Assembly: GCA_905339235.1 (NCBI GenBank)
Contig: CAJPFG010000018.1
Location: 62,001-126,000, forward strand
Direction: 5' to 3'
Length of the DNA: 64,000 nt
Source: Phycisphaerales bacterium
GTDB taxonomy: Bacteria; Planctomycetota; Phycisphaerae; Phycisphaerales; UBA1924
The notes beneath the pieces are model-generated. The model saw only the letters and a program-made list of their open reading frames with translations, was not told where the DNA came from and did not search any database. Of this stretch, positions 8,086-17,311 are shown in pieces. Every line of letters begins with the position of its first letter. Within the stretch, counting starts at the first letter, position 1. A program made the position numbers and the translations under genes.

Positions 8086-10119
8086 CTACAGCGCCCGCAG
8101 CACCGCCCGCACCGGGCTCGCATCAAACCCCATCAACTTCAGCGGCGCCGCGATCAACTCGTACACGCCGGGCCGCACCGCGCTCAGGTCCAGACCCTCC
8201 AAGATCGCGATGTCATGCTTCAGGATCGCCTTGTGCGCCCGCAGGTCCTTGCAGTCCTGCAGGTCCACGCTCGGCGTGTCGATGCCGATCGTAATGACGC
8301 CCCGGGCCGCGAGGGCCTCGACCAGATCGACGGTGATGGCCGCGAAGTCGCTGTTCCAGGCATCGGGGTTCGGAAACGTCCCCGTCTTGATCAGCACCCG
8401 CGCCTCGGTCACCTGATCCAGCCCGCCGACCACGTCTTCCACGCGTACTCGCCCCCCGCGGCCAACCCTTGCCTCCAGCACGCGACACGGCCCGATGTAA
8501 TGCGAGAGCGACCGCTCCCCGATCCCCGGCGCGCCCAGCCCGTAGTGATTCGGCCCGTCCGCGTGGGCCCCCAGGTGCACCGTCGCGCGCAGCGTGCTCA
8601 GCGTCACCGTGTCGCCCTTCGTAATGTCGCACAGCACCTCGCGCGACAAGGGCGTGTCACCCGGCCACACGCCCAACTTCGCCGTGACCGCCGGAGTGAT
8701 GTCGATAACGCTGGGTGGCACTGGCAAGCCGCTCTGGGCTTGCCAGTGTCCTTCGCGCCCAACCACCGCCTTCGCCGCCTCAACAACCCGCCGCGCCCAC
8801 TCCGCCTCGCCACCCGCCAACCCCGCCGGCACCCGTTCCGCCACCGCGCGCAACACGCCATCCATCCGCCGCCCCTGCTCCCGCGCCTTCACGTACGGCA
8901 CCGTCGAGAACGACACCAGGTTGTACTGCGGCGTCATCGCCTCCCCAAACGCCTCGTGCAGCACCCGCTCGATCTTCTTTCGGTACTGAAACTCCGGCCG
9001 ACCCGCCAAGTCCCGCATCTCGACGAAGTTCTCCAGCGCCATGTCCGCGATCGCGTCCGCGTTGGCCTTCCGCGCATCCTGCATCAGCGGCAAGGCCGCG
9101 GCGAAACTCCCGCCGTGCGCATCCAGCAACTCCGCCAGCACCCGCACATCCTCGAACGCGCAGTTCATCCCCTGCCCGTAGAACGGCACCACCGCGTGGG
9201 CCGCGTCGCCCAGGATCGCGACCTTCCCCCCGTGCTGCCACGGCCAGCACCGCACCGTCATCAGCGACCCGACCGGATTCCGCGCATAGTCCTCCCGCAG
9301 CGTCGGCATCAGCGGCACCGCGTCCGGGTAGTGCTTCCGGAAGAACGCCTCGACATCCCCTCCCGGCGGTAACGCCCCGAACGAAACCTCATCCCCTTCG
9401 AACGGCCAGAAGAGCGTGCACGTGAACGAGCCGTCGCGATTCGGCAGCGCGATCATCATCGATCCGCCCCGCGGCCAGATGTGCAGCGCATGCGGGTCCA
9501 TCGCCCACTTCCCGTCCGCGCCGGGCGGGATGTGCAGTTCCTTGTACCCGTGCCTCAGGTACGACTGGCTGAAGTCAAACCGGTCCGTCTTCTGCAAGCG
9601 CCCCCGCACCGGCGAGAACGCCCCATCCGCGCCGACCACCACATCCGCCTCAACCCGCACCATCGCGCCCGACGGCGTCTTGAACAGCCCGGCCGGAGCG
9701 TCGAGATCCACATCCTCGCACCAGTGGTCGAAGACGAACTCGACGTTGGGCAGTTTCGCGGCCTCGTTCAGCAGCGTCAGGTTCAGCCCGCCCCGCGATA
9801 CCGAGTTGATCGCATCCGTCGGGTTCTTGCTGTACGGCTGGAACGCCGTGCGCCCCTCGCGGTCGTGCAGCATCCGGCCCGGCATCGCGATCGCATCGCG
9901 ATCCATGACCACCCGGTCCAGCCCCACGCCCGCCAGCCCCCACAGGCCACGCGCCGAGAGCGCCAGGTTGATCGAGCGCCCGCCCTGATACCCCTTCGCA
10001 CGAGGATCGGGCCGTCGTTCGTACACACGAACCGAGTGCCCCCGCCGCGCGAGGTACACAGCAAGCAGGCAGCCGGCCAGTCCAGCACCGACGATGAGGA
10101 TGTTCCGAGTCGATTTCAT
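8086..10119 (-). CDS. Fused kynurenine 3-monooxygenase / kynurenine formamidase
   Basis: A 677-residue two-domain protein. Residues 1-about 450 are a class A flavin monooxygenase of the KMO type: FAD motif GAGLAGCLLAVYLARRG, the KMO-specific YQGGRSINLALSARG, and GDAAHAVVPFYGQGMNCAFED near residue 305. Residues about 468-677 are a KynB-type cyclase: SVIDITPAVTAKLGVWPGDTP, then HLGAHADGPNHY (about 514-525), which matches the metal-binding HxGxHxDxPxH motif. Domain one would hydroxylate kynurenine; domain two would deformylate N-formylkynurenine, the step just before. ATG 10119 was chosen because the FAD motif begins seven residues later; a longer frame adds an unrelated extension. A palindromic repeat lies at the domain junction (8712-8748). 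Kynureninase is encoded upstream in the same direction. Confidence 0.92.
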   Translation of the reverse strand: MKSTRNILIVGAGLAGCLLAVYLARRGHSVRVYERRPDPRAKGYQGGRSINLALSARGLWGLAGVGLDRVVMDRDAIAMPGRMLHDREGRTAFQPYSKNPTDAINSVSRGGLNLTLLNEAAKLPNVEFVFDHWCEDVDLDAPAGLFKTPSGAMVRVEADVVVGADGAFSPVRGRLQKTDRFDFSQSYLRHGYKELHIPPGADGKWAMDPHALHIWPRGGSMMIALPNRDGSFTCTLFWPFEGDEVSFGALPPGGDVEAFFRKHYPDAVPLMPTLREDYARNPVGSLMTVRCWPWQHGGKVAILGDAAHAVVPFYGQGMNCAFEDVRVLAELLDAHGGSFAAALPLMQDARKANADAIADMALENFVEMRDLAGRPEFQYRKKIERVLHEAFGEAMTPQYNLVSFSTVPYVKAREQGRRMDGVLRAVAERVPAGLAGGEAEWARRVVEAAKAVVGREGHWQAQSGLPVPPSVIDITPAVTAKLGVWPGDTPLSREVLCDITKGDTVTLSTLRATVHLGAHADGPNHYGLGAPGIGERSLSHYIGPCRVLEARVGRGGRVRVEDVVGGLDQVTEARVLIKTGTFPNPDAWNSDFAAITVDLVEALAARGVITIGIDTPSVDLQDCKDLRAHKAILKHDIAILEGLDLSAVRPGVYELIAAPLKLMGFDASPVRAVLRAL
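8712..8748. repeat. Palindromic repeat inside the KMO-formamidase linker
   Basis: A perfect 12-bp inverted repeat, CACTGGCAAGCC at 8719-8730 and GGCTTGCCAGTG at 8737-8748, with a 6-nt loop, preceded on the plus strand by TGGGTGG. In the coding strand it ends CCAGTGCCACCCA and encodes about residues 457-469 (HWQAQSGLPVPPS). The ACMSD gene carries a sister element with the same CC(A/T)GTGCCACCCA tail. Confidence 0.8.
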
Positions 10120-10147
10120 CGATGCTCGTGCACTGTCGGCAAGTCCT

Positions 10148-10855
10148 TCATTGAACGCTGCCACTGCGAGCGTATCCGGCATATGAGGTGAGCCACGTCG
10201 GAAGGTCCGAACGCACGGCCAGGAATCCATCAATGATCGCGTGAACGCGTTGGCGCTGGTAGTGTTCCAAATGGCCCAGACCGTGCAGCGCGCTCTTTAG
10301 ACACGAACCGGAGCGGCAATGACTGAGCACGAAATCAAGGGTGTCCAATGCAAGCTCTGAGCACTCGACGGGACCACTGGCATTGCGCGGAACGAACCCC
10401 AAGCCAGAATCCATGTCCCAAATCATGTACACGGCGACGTCGAGCCTGTCTGTGTTCGACATGTCTTCTCGCGAGGCTCCGCGCCGGTTGCATAGTCGGT
10501 CCAACGTGTCCTCGTAGCAGCACCGAATCGCCTCGTAAAGCCGGACATGTTCGCTGGCAGCAGCTTCGTGCAGAACTCTGCATACGAACCCACTTCCCAC
10601 CCCGAAGATGAACCAGATGGCTTCGGCCAGTTCGGCAGGCTTGATGACGGACATCCGCCTATCGGATTCCCGCAACAGCCGAACGAGGTACTCGGCAAGC
10701 ACCGGAGTGGCCAAGTCGGAGAAGCGGGACTGTCGCTCCTGAATCGCTTCGACCTCTGAAACTGTGAGCGAGGTGCTGTAGCCGCAAAAATCCGAATGTC
10801 CCTTCATGAGACAGTACTCTACCCATTCCTCAAACTCGGGAGTTTCTTGAGCCAC
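10148..10855 (-). CDS. Hypothetical protein (235 aa) between kynureninase and KMO
   Basis: The GTG start at 10855 lies 2 nt after the kynureninase stop, and the gene ends 28 bp before the KMO start, so it belongs to the same operon. An ATG at residue 18 is an alternative start. The protein is mainly helical, rich in Cys and His (FCGYSTS, CCYEDTLDRLCNRR, LSHCRSGSCLKSALHGLGHLEHYQRQR) and has no signal peptide or clear membrane span. Its codon use is less GC-biased than that of the flanking enzymes. I recognise no family. Position suggests co-expression with kynurenine breakdown, but it may equally be a later insertion into the operon. Confidence 0.7.
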   Translation of the reverse strand: MAQETPEFEEWVEYCLMKGHSDFCGYSTSLTVSEVEAIQERQSRFSDLATPVLAEYLVRLLRESDRRMSVIKPAELAEAIWFIFGVGSGFVCRVLHEAAASEHVRLYEAIRCCYEDTLDRLCNRRGASREDMSNTDRLDVAVYMIWDMDSGLGFVPRNASGPVECSELALDTLDFVLSHCRSGSCLKSALHGLGHLEHYQRQRVHAIIDGFLAVRSDLPTWLTSYAGYARSGSVQ

Positions 10856-10857
10856 CC

Positions 10858-12174
10858 CTACCTCGCGAGTGCCATCTTGAGCACATTTGAGAAGTTCCAC
10901 ACATCGGCAAATGTGTTGTACAGCGGCACCGGCGCCGCTCGGATCACGTTGGGCTCGCGGAAGTCGCACACGATCCCCGCCGCCTGCATGTGCTGGAACT
11001 TCTGCCGCGCATCCCCGGGCAGCACCAGCGACAACTGGCACCCGCGCTGCGCAGGATCGGCCGGCGTCAGCACCTTCACCCCGTGCGCCCCGCGCAGCAG
11101 GAACTCCAGGTACCCCGTCAGCAGCCTCGACTTCTCCCGGAGCGCCTTCATCCCTGCCTTGGCGAAGATCCCCAGCGAGACGCGGAGCGGCGCCATCGCC
11201 AGCACCGGCGGATTCGACAAACTCCACGCGTCCGCGCTCGCCACCGGCACGAACTCCGGCCCCATCTTGAAGCGCGTCGCCGGGTCGTTGCCCCACCAGC
11301 CCGCGAACCGCGGCAGTTTAGCGGGATCATCCAGATGCCGCTCGTGTACGAACGCGCCCGCCACCGCCCCCGGCCCGCTGTTGAGGTACTTGTACGAGCA
11401 CCACGCCGCGAAATCCGGCCCGTCATCGTGCAGCGACAGGTCGATGTTCCCCGCCGCGTGCGCCAGATCCCAGCCGACCACCATCCCGCGCTCCCGCGCG
11501 AACGCCGTGATTTCCGGAATCTCGAACAACTGCCCCGTCAGGTAGTTCACGCCGCTCAGCATCACTAACGCAATCGAGTCCTTCTCCCGGTCCAGCGATT
11601 CGAGGATGTCCTCGGTCCGCAGCGTCGCCTCACCCTCCCGCGGCCGCAGCCTCAGCACACCCGCTGGCGCATCAAACCCCGCACGAGCCGCGTGGAACTC
11701 TGCCTGGCTCTGCACCGCGTACGAGTCGCTGGGGAACGCGCTGTCCTCGATCACGATCTTGTACCGTTCGCGCGTGGGCCGGTAGAACGACACCATCAGC
11801 AGGTGCAGGTTGGTCGTCAGCGAGTTCATCGCCACGACCTCGCGCGGCCGCGCGCCCACGACCGTCGCGAGATTCTCCCGCAACTCCTCGTGGTAGGGAT
11901 ACCACGGATGCTTCGCGTGGAAATGCCCCTCCACGCCCCAGCGCGCCCAGTCGTCCAGTTCCTGCTCCACGGCCGCGCGGGTCGCGCCGGGCATCAGCCC
12001 CAGCGAGTTCCCCACGAAGTACACGGCGGGCGAGGCGGGGTCGAAGTTGTACCGGGGCTTGGCCGCGCGAGCGATGTCCCGGAAGCACGGAATGCAGAAC
12101 TCGCTCCGGAACCCGCGCAGCGGGTCGTTCCGGTCCATCTCCAACGCAAAGGCCTCGGTGGGTTGGAACTCCAT
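10858..12174 (-). CDS. kynU: Kynureninase
   Basis: A 438-residue PLP enzyme that cleaves kynurenine or 3-hydroxykynurenine to alanine plus anthranilate or 3-hydroxyanthranilate. Visible hallmarks are FVGNSLGLMP, the VAMNSLTTNLHLLMVSFYRPT segment, the PLP-binding VGWDLAHAAGN and the Schiff-base lysine in CSYKYLNSGPG (about residue 262), followed by AGWWGNDPATRFKM. Length is normal for bacterial and animal KynU. It lies 6 bp downstream of the ThuA-DUF1080 stop and is closely followed by the unknown gene and the KMO fusion, forming one minus-strand operon. Confidence 0.95.
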   Translation of the reverse strand: MEFQPTEAFALEMDRNDPLRGFRSEFCIPCFRDIARAAKPRYNFDPASPAVYFVGNSLGLMPGATRAAVEQELDDWARWGVEGHFHAKHPWYPYHEELRENLATVVGARPREVVAMNSLTTNLHLLMVSFYRPTRERYKIVIEDSAFPSDSYAVQSQAEFHAARAGFDAPAGVLRLRPREGEATLRTEDILESLDREKDSIALVMLSGVNYLTGQLFEIPEITAFARERGMVVGWDLAHAAGNIDLSLHDDGPDFAAWCSYKYLNSGPGAVAGAFVHERHLDDPAKLPRFAGWWGNDPATRFKMGPEFVPVASADAWSLSNPPVLAMAPLRVSLGIFAKAGMKALREKSRLLTGYLEFLLRGAHGVKVLTPADPAQRGCQLSLVLPGDARQKFQHMQAAGIVCDFREPNVIRAAPVPLYNTFADVWNFSNVLKMALAR

Positions 12175-12180
12175 CGCGCA

Positions 12181-13593
12181 CTACCGGATCTTCCGGATCT
12201 TGATGTTCCGGTACCACACCGGATCGCCGTGGTTCTGCAGCGCGATCCGCCCGCCATCGCGCTTGCCGTAGTCCGGCATCGACGGGAACTTGCTCGCGGC
12301 CACCGCCTTGGCGTACTCCTCGCTCGCCGTGTCGGTCTCCACCACCTTGAATCCGTTCAACCAGTGCTCGATCTTCGTGCCGTTGCACACGATGCGGGCG
12401 CGGTTCCATTCCATCGCCGGCCGCGCCGTGTCGCGCGTCAGCGGAAACACGTCGTACATGCACCCCGCCCGCGTCTTTGGCTTCTTGCCATCGGCATGCT
12501 TCGCGTCGTCCAGCACCTGGAACTCGCGCCCCGTTTCCCAGGGGTAGGTGTGGTCCTCGGTGCAGCGGTACATGATGCCGCTGTTGCCGCCCGGCGCGAC
12601 CCGCCATTCCAGCGACAGTTCGAAGTTGCGGAACTCCTCGTCCGTCGCGATGTCCGCCGCGCCTTCCGTCGGTGTGAACGCAAGCGTGCCATCCTTCACG
12701 CTCCACCCTTTCGCCAGTTCCTTCATCTTCCAGCCGTGCCAGCCGATGGCCGTCTGACCGTCGAACAGCAACGCCCAACCCGCCGTCTTTTCTTCGGCCG
12801 TCAGTGTGTTCTGCGGCCGCGTGTCCTTCCACTCCGTGCCCAGCGTCACCTTCCCCGTCGCCGCCCACTCCGCGCCGCGGCAGAGCAGCGTCCGGAATCC
12901 CGGATTCAGCACGCTGGCTTTGGACTCATCCGAGTTCACCCACACATGCCCCAGGGGCGTCGCGAAGACATGCCCCTTCCCGAACTCGATCGTCAGCGCC
13001 ATCGGCTCGAACTGTCCCGTGCCCCCGCTCTCCTTGCTCGACATCGCCCGAGCCAGAAGCCGGTACTCCGCCTTCTGCGGGTTCGTCATCTTGTGGTAGA
13101 GTTCATCGGGCGTGCTGAAGTCCGCGAAGCCCTTCGTAATCGGGTGGTCCTTGTCCACGAACTCGACCTTGAACTCGTGGAACTTGCCGTGCCCGGTCTC
13201 GCCCTTGCGCCAGAGCAGACCCAGCATCTTCTCGTAGTCCGACCACCCGGGGAACGCGTTGTTCGCGGAGTGGATCGCGGCCACGCCCGCCCCCGCCTTC
13301 ACCGCCTCGGTGAAGTTCGTCTCCGCCTGGCTGGGCCAGCGTGCCTCGGCGTTGTAGTCCAGCACGAAGAGTTGGAACCCCTTTACGAACGCCGCGTCGG
13401 CCAGCGCCGTCTCCGGCGTGTCCGTGACCGTCACGTCGAACCGTCCGGTCGCCTCCAGCGTCTCCTCGTGCACGCGGCTGGTGTACCACCAGTTGTGGTT
13501 GTTCTGCCCCGTGATGAGCAGGGTCTTGATCGGCGGCTCCGCGTTCGCGCTGCCCGCCGCCACCGCCACCGCCGCCAGCATGCCGTACTTCAT
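12181..13593 (-). CDS. Secreted ThuA-DUF1080 fusion protein
   Basis: A 470-residue protein with a Sec signal peptide (MKYGMLAAVAVAAGSANAE). Residues about 22-240 form a ThuA-like domain of the glutamine-amidotransferase fold (LLITGQNNHNWW, AIHSANNAFPGW, DHPITKGF, LGHVWVN). Residues about 268-470 form a DUF1080/3-keto-disaccharide hydrolase domain (LFDGQTAIGWHGWKM, SGIMYRC, EFQVLDD, WNRARIVCNGTKIEHWLNG). In planctomycetes these domains act on exported or extracellular glycans. It is unexpected at the head of the kynureninase operon: only 6 bp separate it from kynU, so co-transcription is likely although the functions appear unrelated. Tag lies 85 bp upstream on the same strand. Confidence 0.9.
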   Translation of the reverse strand: MKYGMLAAVAVAAGSANAEPPIKTLLITGQNNHNWWYTSRVHEETLEATGRFDVTVTDTPETALADAAFVKGFQLFVLDYNAEARWPSQAETNFTEAVKAGAGVAAIHSANNAFPGWSDYEKMLGLLWRKGETGHGKFHEFKVEFVDKDHPITKGFADFSTPDELYHKMTNPQKAEYRLLARAMSSKESGGTGQFEPMALTIEFGKGHVFATPLGHVWVNSDESKASVLNPGFRTLLCRGAEWAATGKVTLGTEWKDTRPQNTLTAEEKTAGWALLFDGQTAIGWHGWKMKELAKGWSVKDGTLAFTPTEGAADIATDEEFRNFELSLEWRVAPGGNSGIMYRCTEDHTYPWETGREFQVLDDAKHADGKKPKTRAGCMYDVFPLTRDTARPAMEWNRARIVCNGTKIEHWLNGFKVVETDTASEEYAKAVAASKFPSMPDYGKRDGGRIALQNHGDPVWYRNIKIRKIR

Positions 13594-13677
13594 CCTTTGT
13601 CTCCTTGGAACGTCAGCATACCACTCATGCCTCGATGCCGCATGCCTTGATGCCTTCTTCCTTCTCGCTGTTCGGGG

Positions 13678-14241
13678 CTATTTCCCGCCCAGCGCCTTCC
13701 ACCGCCGACACCCCACCAGGTGATCATTCACCATCCCCACGGCCTGCATGAACGCGTAGCAGATCGTCGTTCCCACGAACCGGAATCCCCGCTTCCGCAG
13801 GTCCTTCGACAGTGCATCCGACCGGGGCGTGCTGGCCGGTACATCCCCGAGCGCCCTTCGCCGCGAAATCACCGGCGCGCCCTCGACGAACCGCCACACG
13901 AACGCATCGAACGAACCGAACTCGTCCTGCACCGCGAGAAACCGCTTCGCGTTCTCCACCGAGGACTCCACCTTCAGCCGGTTCCGGACGATCCCCGCGT
14001 CGCGGAGCATCGCCGCACGCTTCTTGCCGTCGAACCGGGCGACGATCGCGGCGTCAAACCCCTCGTACACCTCCCGGTATCTCTCCCGCTTCTTCAAAAT
14101 GGTGTCCCACGACAACCCCGCCTGCGCCCCCTCCAGGATCAGAAACTCGAAGAGCCGTCGGTCGTCGTGCACCGGCACTCCCCACTCCTCGTCGTGGTAC
14201 CGGATCGCCAGGTCGTTTCGCGCCCACGGACATCGCTCCAT
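13678..14241 (-). CDS. tag: DNA-3-methyladenine glycosylase I
   Basis: A 187-residue base-excision repair enzyme that removes 3-methyladenine. It starts MERCPWARNDLAIRYHDEEWGVP and continues with LEGAQAGLSWDTILKKRE and the C-terminal FVGTTICYAFMQAVGMVNDHLVGC, all diagnostic of Tag. The zinc ligands expected at Cys4, His17, and a His/Cys pair near the end are present (Cys4, His17, NDH and GC). ATG 14241 gives exactly the length of the Escherichia coli protein; an ATG seven codons upstream is less likely. The kinase gene diverges from it 120 bp away. Confidence 0.95.
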   Translation of the reverse strand: MERCPWARNDLAIRYHDEEWGVPVHDDRRLFEFLILEGAQAGLSWDTILKKRERYREVYEGFDAAIVARFDGKKRAAMLRDAGIVRNRLKVESSVENAKRFLAVQDEFGSFDAFVWRFVEGAPVISRRRALGDVPASTPRSDALSKDLRKRGFRFVGTTICYAFMQAVGMVNDHLVGCRRWKALGGK

Positions 14242-14361
14242 GGCCCCAGCGTACGCCCCCATAACCGTGCCCTTTCCGAAACTCTTCCGGCCGTTCTCTG
14301 GCCATTCCGCGGCGATCGTGTATCCTCTCCGCTCGGAATCCCAACAAGCCGGAGGGGACGT

Positions 14362-16989
14362 GTGAACCCGGGTTCGCCTGAACACATCGCCGGGCTCGTC
14401 AGAGATGTGCTGCGTCTCCCGGCATCGGAGCGCGCCGCCTATCTCGACACCTTCTGCCCCAACGAGGCCGTCCGACGCGAGGTCGAGTCCCGCCTTACCA
14501 CCGAAGAGCGCGCCACGATCGCCCCCGAATCCACCGACCCGGCGCTCTTCGAATCCAGCCCCGCCGAGTCCGAACCCGCGCCGCGCCCCGGCAAGAACGC
14601 CGCGCGCCGCCTCGGCAAATACACCGTCCTCCACGTCCTGGGCGAGGGCGGCATGGGCGTGGTCTATCTCGCCGAGCAGGAGCGCCCCAAGCGCACCATC
14701 GCGCTGAAGGTGGTTCGGCCCGGGCTGCTCACCCCGCGCATGCTCCGGCGCTTTGAGCACGAGTCCCAGATCCTCGGCCGACTGCAACACCCCGGCATCG
14801 CGCAGGTCTACGAAGCCGGCACCGCCGATACCGGCGCCGGCCCTCAGCCCTACTTCGCCATGGAGTACGTCAAGGGCGTTTCGCTCAACGACTACGCGGC
14901 CTCCCGCGGCCTCACCACCCGCCAACGCCTCGAACTCTTCATCCAGGTCTGCGACGCGGTCCACCACGCACACCAGAAGGGCGTCATCCACCGGGACCTC
15001 AAGCCCGGCAACATCCTCGTCGATTCCGAGGGCCGCCCCAAGGTCCTCGATTTCGGCGTCGCTCGCGCCACCGACGCCGACGAGCCCAGCCCCACCATGC
15101 AGACCGAGGTTGGTGCCGTCGTCGGCACGCTTCCGTACATGAGCCCCGAGCAGCTTTCCGGCGACCCGCTTGCCGTGGACACCCGCTCCGACGTCTACGC
15201 CCTTGGCGTCATCCTCTATGAACTGCTAGCGGGCCGGCTCCCGCTCCCCACCGATCGCAAGACGCTCCCCGAAGTCGTGCGAATGCTCTCCGCCGTCGAG
15301 CCCACACCGCTGGGCGCCATCGACCGCCGATTCCGCGGCGACCTCCAGACCATCGCCGCCAAGGCCCTCGAAAAGAACAAGGACCGCCGCTACCAGTCCG
15401 CCTCCGAACTCGCCGCGGACCTGCTGCGGTTCCTCCGCAACGAGCCGATCGCCGCGCGTCCGCCCAGCACTGTCTACCAGTTGCAGAAGTTCGCCGTACG
15501 GAACAAGGCCGTCGTTGTCGGCGTCACGGCCGTGTTCCTCGCCCTCATCGGCGGGATCATCGGCATTTCCTGGCAGGCCAACCGCGCCGCCGAGGAGGCC
15601 GAAATCTCCCGGGAAGTCAGCGGCTTCATGGACCAGATGCTCCGCGCCGTCAACCCCGAGGAGGCCCAGGGCCGCGAGCCGACGCTGCGCGAACTCCTCG
15701 ATTCCGCGGCCGCGGGGCTCGAATCCCGGCGCGGCATGAACCCCCGCGTCGAACTGGCCATCCGCGACACCATCGGCCACACATACCACGCCATGTCCCG
15801 CTATGACGAGGCCGAGCGTGACTACACCCGCATCCTCGCCCTCGCGCGCGAACTCTTCAGCGAGTCCTCGCGCCAGGTCTTCAGCGCCCGCCGCAACCTC
15901 GCCAGCCTCTGGGCCGAGCGCGGTAAGTACGCGGAGGCGGAAGAGGAAATCAACCTCATCATCGAGGCCTCCGAACGAACCTTCGGCAAGGACGATCCCG
16001 AGACGGTCTTCGCGCAGATGGAACTCGGCCGCGTCTATCAGGAGACCGGCCGATGGGATCAGGCCGAGCCGATGCTCCGCCGGGCGGTGGAGATCGGCCG
16101 CACCACCGTCGGCGATACCGACCAGCGCTTCATCACCGCGCTGCACAACATGGGCACCGCGATCAAGGACTCCGGCCGCATCAAGGAGTCCATCGGCCTT
16201 CTCCGCGAAGCCCTGCGGCTCCGCGAGAAGACGCTCGGGCCCAACCACCCCGACACGCTCTATAGCATGAACAACCTCGCGGCCTCCCTCCAGAAATCCG
16301 ACGACCCCGGCGCCCGGGAGGAAGCCGAATCGCTGATGCGGACCACGCTCGAGGCCCGCACCCGCGTGCTGGGCGCCGATCACGTGGCGACGATCACCAC
16401 CACCGGCAACCTCGCCGTTGCGCTCGTCGAGCGCAAGCAGTACGAGGAAGCCCTCCCGCTCGCGGAGAAGGCGTACAACGGCTGGCGAGCGACGCTGGGC
16501 GATGACCATCCCAAGACCATGATCGGCGGGGGGAACCTCGCGTACCTGTACGAGGACATCGGCCGCGACACCGACGCCGAAGAGTTGTACCGCCGTGTCA
16601 TCAACTCGCGCAAGAAGGCCGCGGGCGGCCAGGACCCCGAGACGTGGGTCCCGATGAACAACCTCGGCATGCTCCTCGCCCGCACCGGCAAACTCGCCGA
16701 GGCCGAGGCGCAGTATCGCGAACTCCTCGTGCTGTGCGCCTCCAAACTCCCGCCCGATCACCTCTACTTCGGCATCTTCCGCAACAACCTGGGCGAGTGC
16801 CTCACCCTCGCCGGCAAGTACGCCGACGCGGAGAAGGAACTCCTCGAGAGCCACGTCATCCTCGAGACCAAGGCGGGCCCGACCCACGCCCGCACCAACA
16901 AGGCCATCGAACGCCTCGCCGCGCTCTACGACCGGAAGAACGATCCGACCAATGCGGCCGTGTGGCGGGAGAAACTGCCAAAGCCCTGA
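14362..16989 (+). CDS. Transmembrane Ser/Thr protein kinase with TPR tail
   Basis: An 875-residue planctomycete-type kinase. The kinase domain covers about residues 85-365: glycine loop LGEGGMGVVYLAE, ALKVV, IHRDLKPGN (about 209-217), DFGVA, and SPEQ. A membrane helix follows (VVVGVTAVFLALIGGIIGI, about 387-406). The remainder to residue 875 is a run of TPR units with NLA, GRYEEA and HPDTL phrases. GTG at 14362 is preceded by GGAGGGG with 5-nt spacing and the preceding sequence diverges into tag, so the start is firm. The TPR tail should lie outside the cytoplasm and sense or bind proteins. A second kinase of the same design is encoded at 21943-24438. Confidence 0.93.
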   Translation: MNPGSPEHIAGLVRDVLRLPASERAAYLDTFCPNEAVRREVESRLTTEERATIAPESTDPALFESSPAESEPAPRPGKNAARRLGKYTVLHVLGEGGMGVVYLAEQERPKRTIALKVVRPGLLTPRMLRRFEHESQILGRLQHPGIAQVYEAGTADTGAGPQPYFAMEYVKGVSLNDYAASRGLTTRQRLELFIQVCDAVHHAHQKGVIHRDLKPGNILVDSEGRPKVLDFGVARATDADEPSPTMQTEVGAVVGTLPYMSPEQLSGDPLAVDTRSDVYALGVILYELLAGRLPLPTDRKTLPEVVRMLSAVEPTPLGAIDRRFRGDLQTIAAKALEKNKDRRYQSASELAADLLRFLRNEPIAARPPSTVYQLQKFAVRNKAVVVGVTAVFLALIGGIIGISWQANRAAEEAEISREVSGFMDQMLRAVNPEEAQGREPTLRELLDSAAAGLESRRGMNPRVELAIRDTIGHTYHAMSRYDEAERDYTRILALARELFSESSRQVFSARRNLASLWAERGKYAEAEEEINLIIEASERTFGKDDPETVFAQMELGRVYQETGRWDQAEPMLRRAVEIGRTTVGDTDQRFITALHNMGTAIKDSGRIKESIGLLREALRLREKTLGPNHPDTLYSMNNLAASLQKSDDPGAREEAESLMRTTLEARTRVLGADHVATITTTGNLAVALVERKQYEEALPLAEKAYNGWRATLGDDHPKTMIGGGNLAYLYEDIGRDTDAEELYRRVINSRKKAAGGQDPETWVPMNNLGMLLARTGKLAEAEAQYRELLVLCASKLPPDHLYFGIFRNNLGECLTLAGKYADAEKELLESHVILETKAGPTHARTNKAIERLAALYDRKNDPTNAAVWREKLPKP

Positions 16990-17311
16990 GCCGTATCAAG
17001 ATGCCGCCGAGTAAATCGCAGGGCGGTACCGCGGCTTGGGCACTCGCTTGCCGTGCGCCTTCGCCGCCGGCCTGTCCCCCGTCCGGTTGCAGATTGACCT
17101 GCGCCGCGGCGATGACTCGATGGATGAAGATGCGGTGGCTCCCTGGACGTCCGAACGTGCACGAAGCCCAACGCCAACACAAGTCGCTCGAGGTCACCGA
17201 ACGCGACATTCGCAGGGCTTTGCGGGAGTCGTTTCAGGAGTTTCCGCGGGTTCTTCGGCCACGACCGTAGCGCCCGGGCGGCACTACTCCCGAACCGGAT
17301 ACCCTATATCC
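16990..17311. other. 322-bp gap between the kinase and 3-hydroxyanthranilate dioxygenase genes
   Basis: An in-frame continuation from an ATG at 17001 to a stop at 17270 encodes a basic peptide ending VHEAQRQHKSLEVTERDIRRALRESF, which looks protein-like. I see no ribosome-binding site or recognisable homology, so it may be a remnant of an older gene. The stretch must also hold the dioxygenase promoter; no confident hexamers were found. Confidence 0.35.

Noticed and set aside
10347..10855. tRNA or structured RNA in the lower-GC stretch between kynU and KMO
   Set aside because: The sequence has a long continuous minus-strand reading frame with plausible protein composition; no cloverleaf was found.
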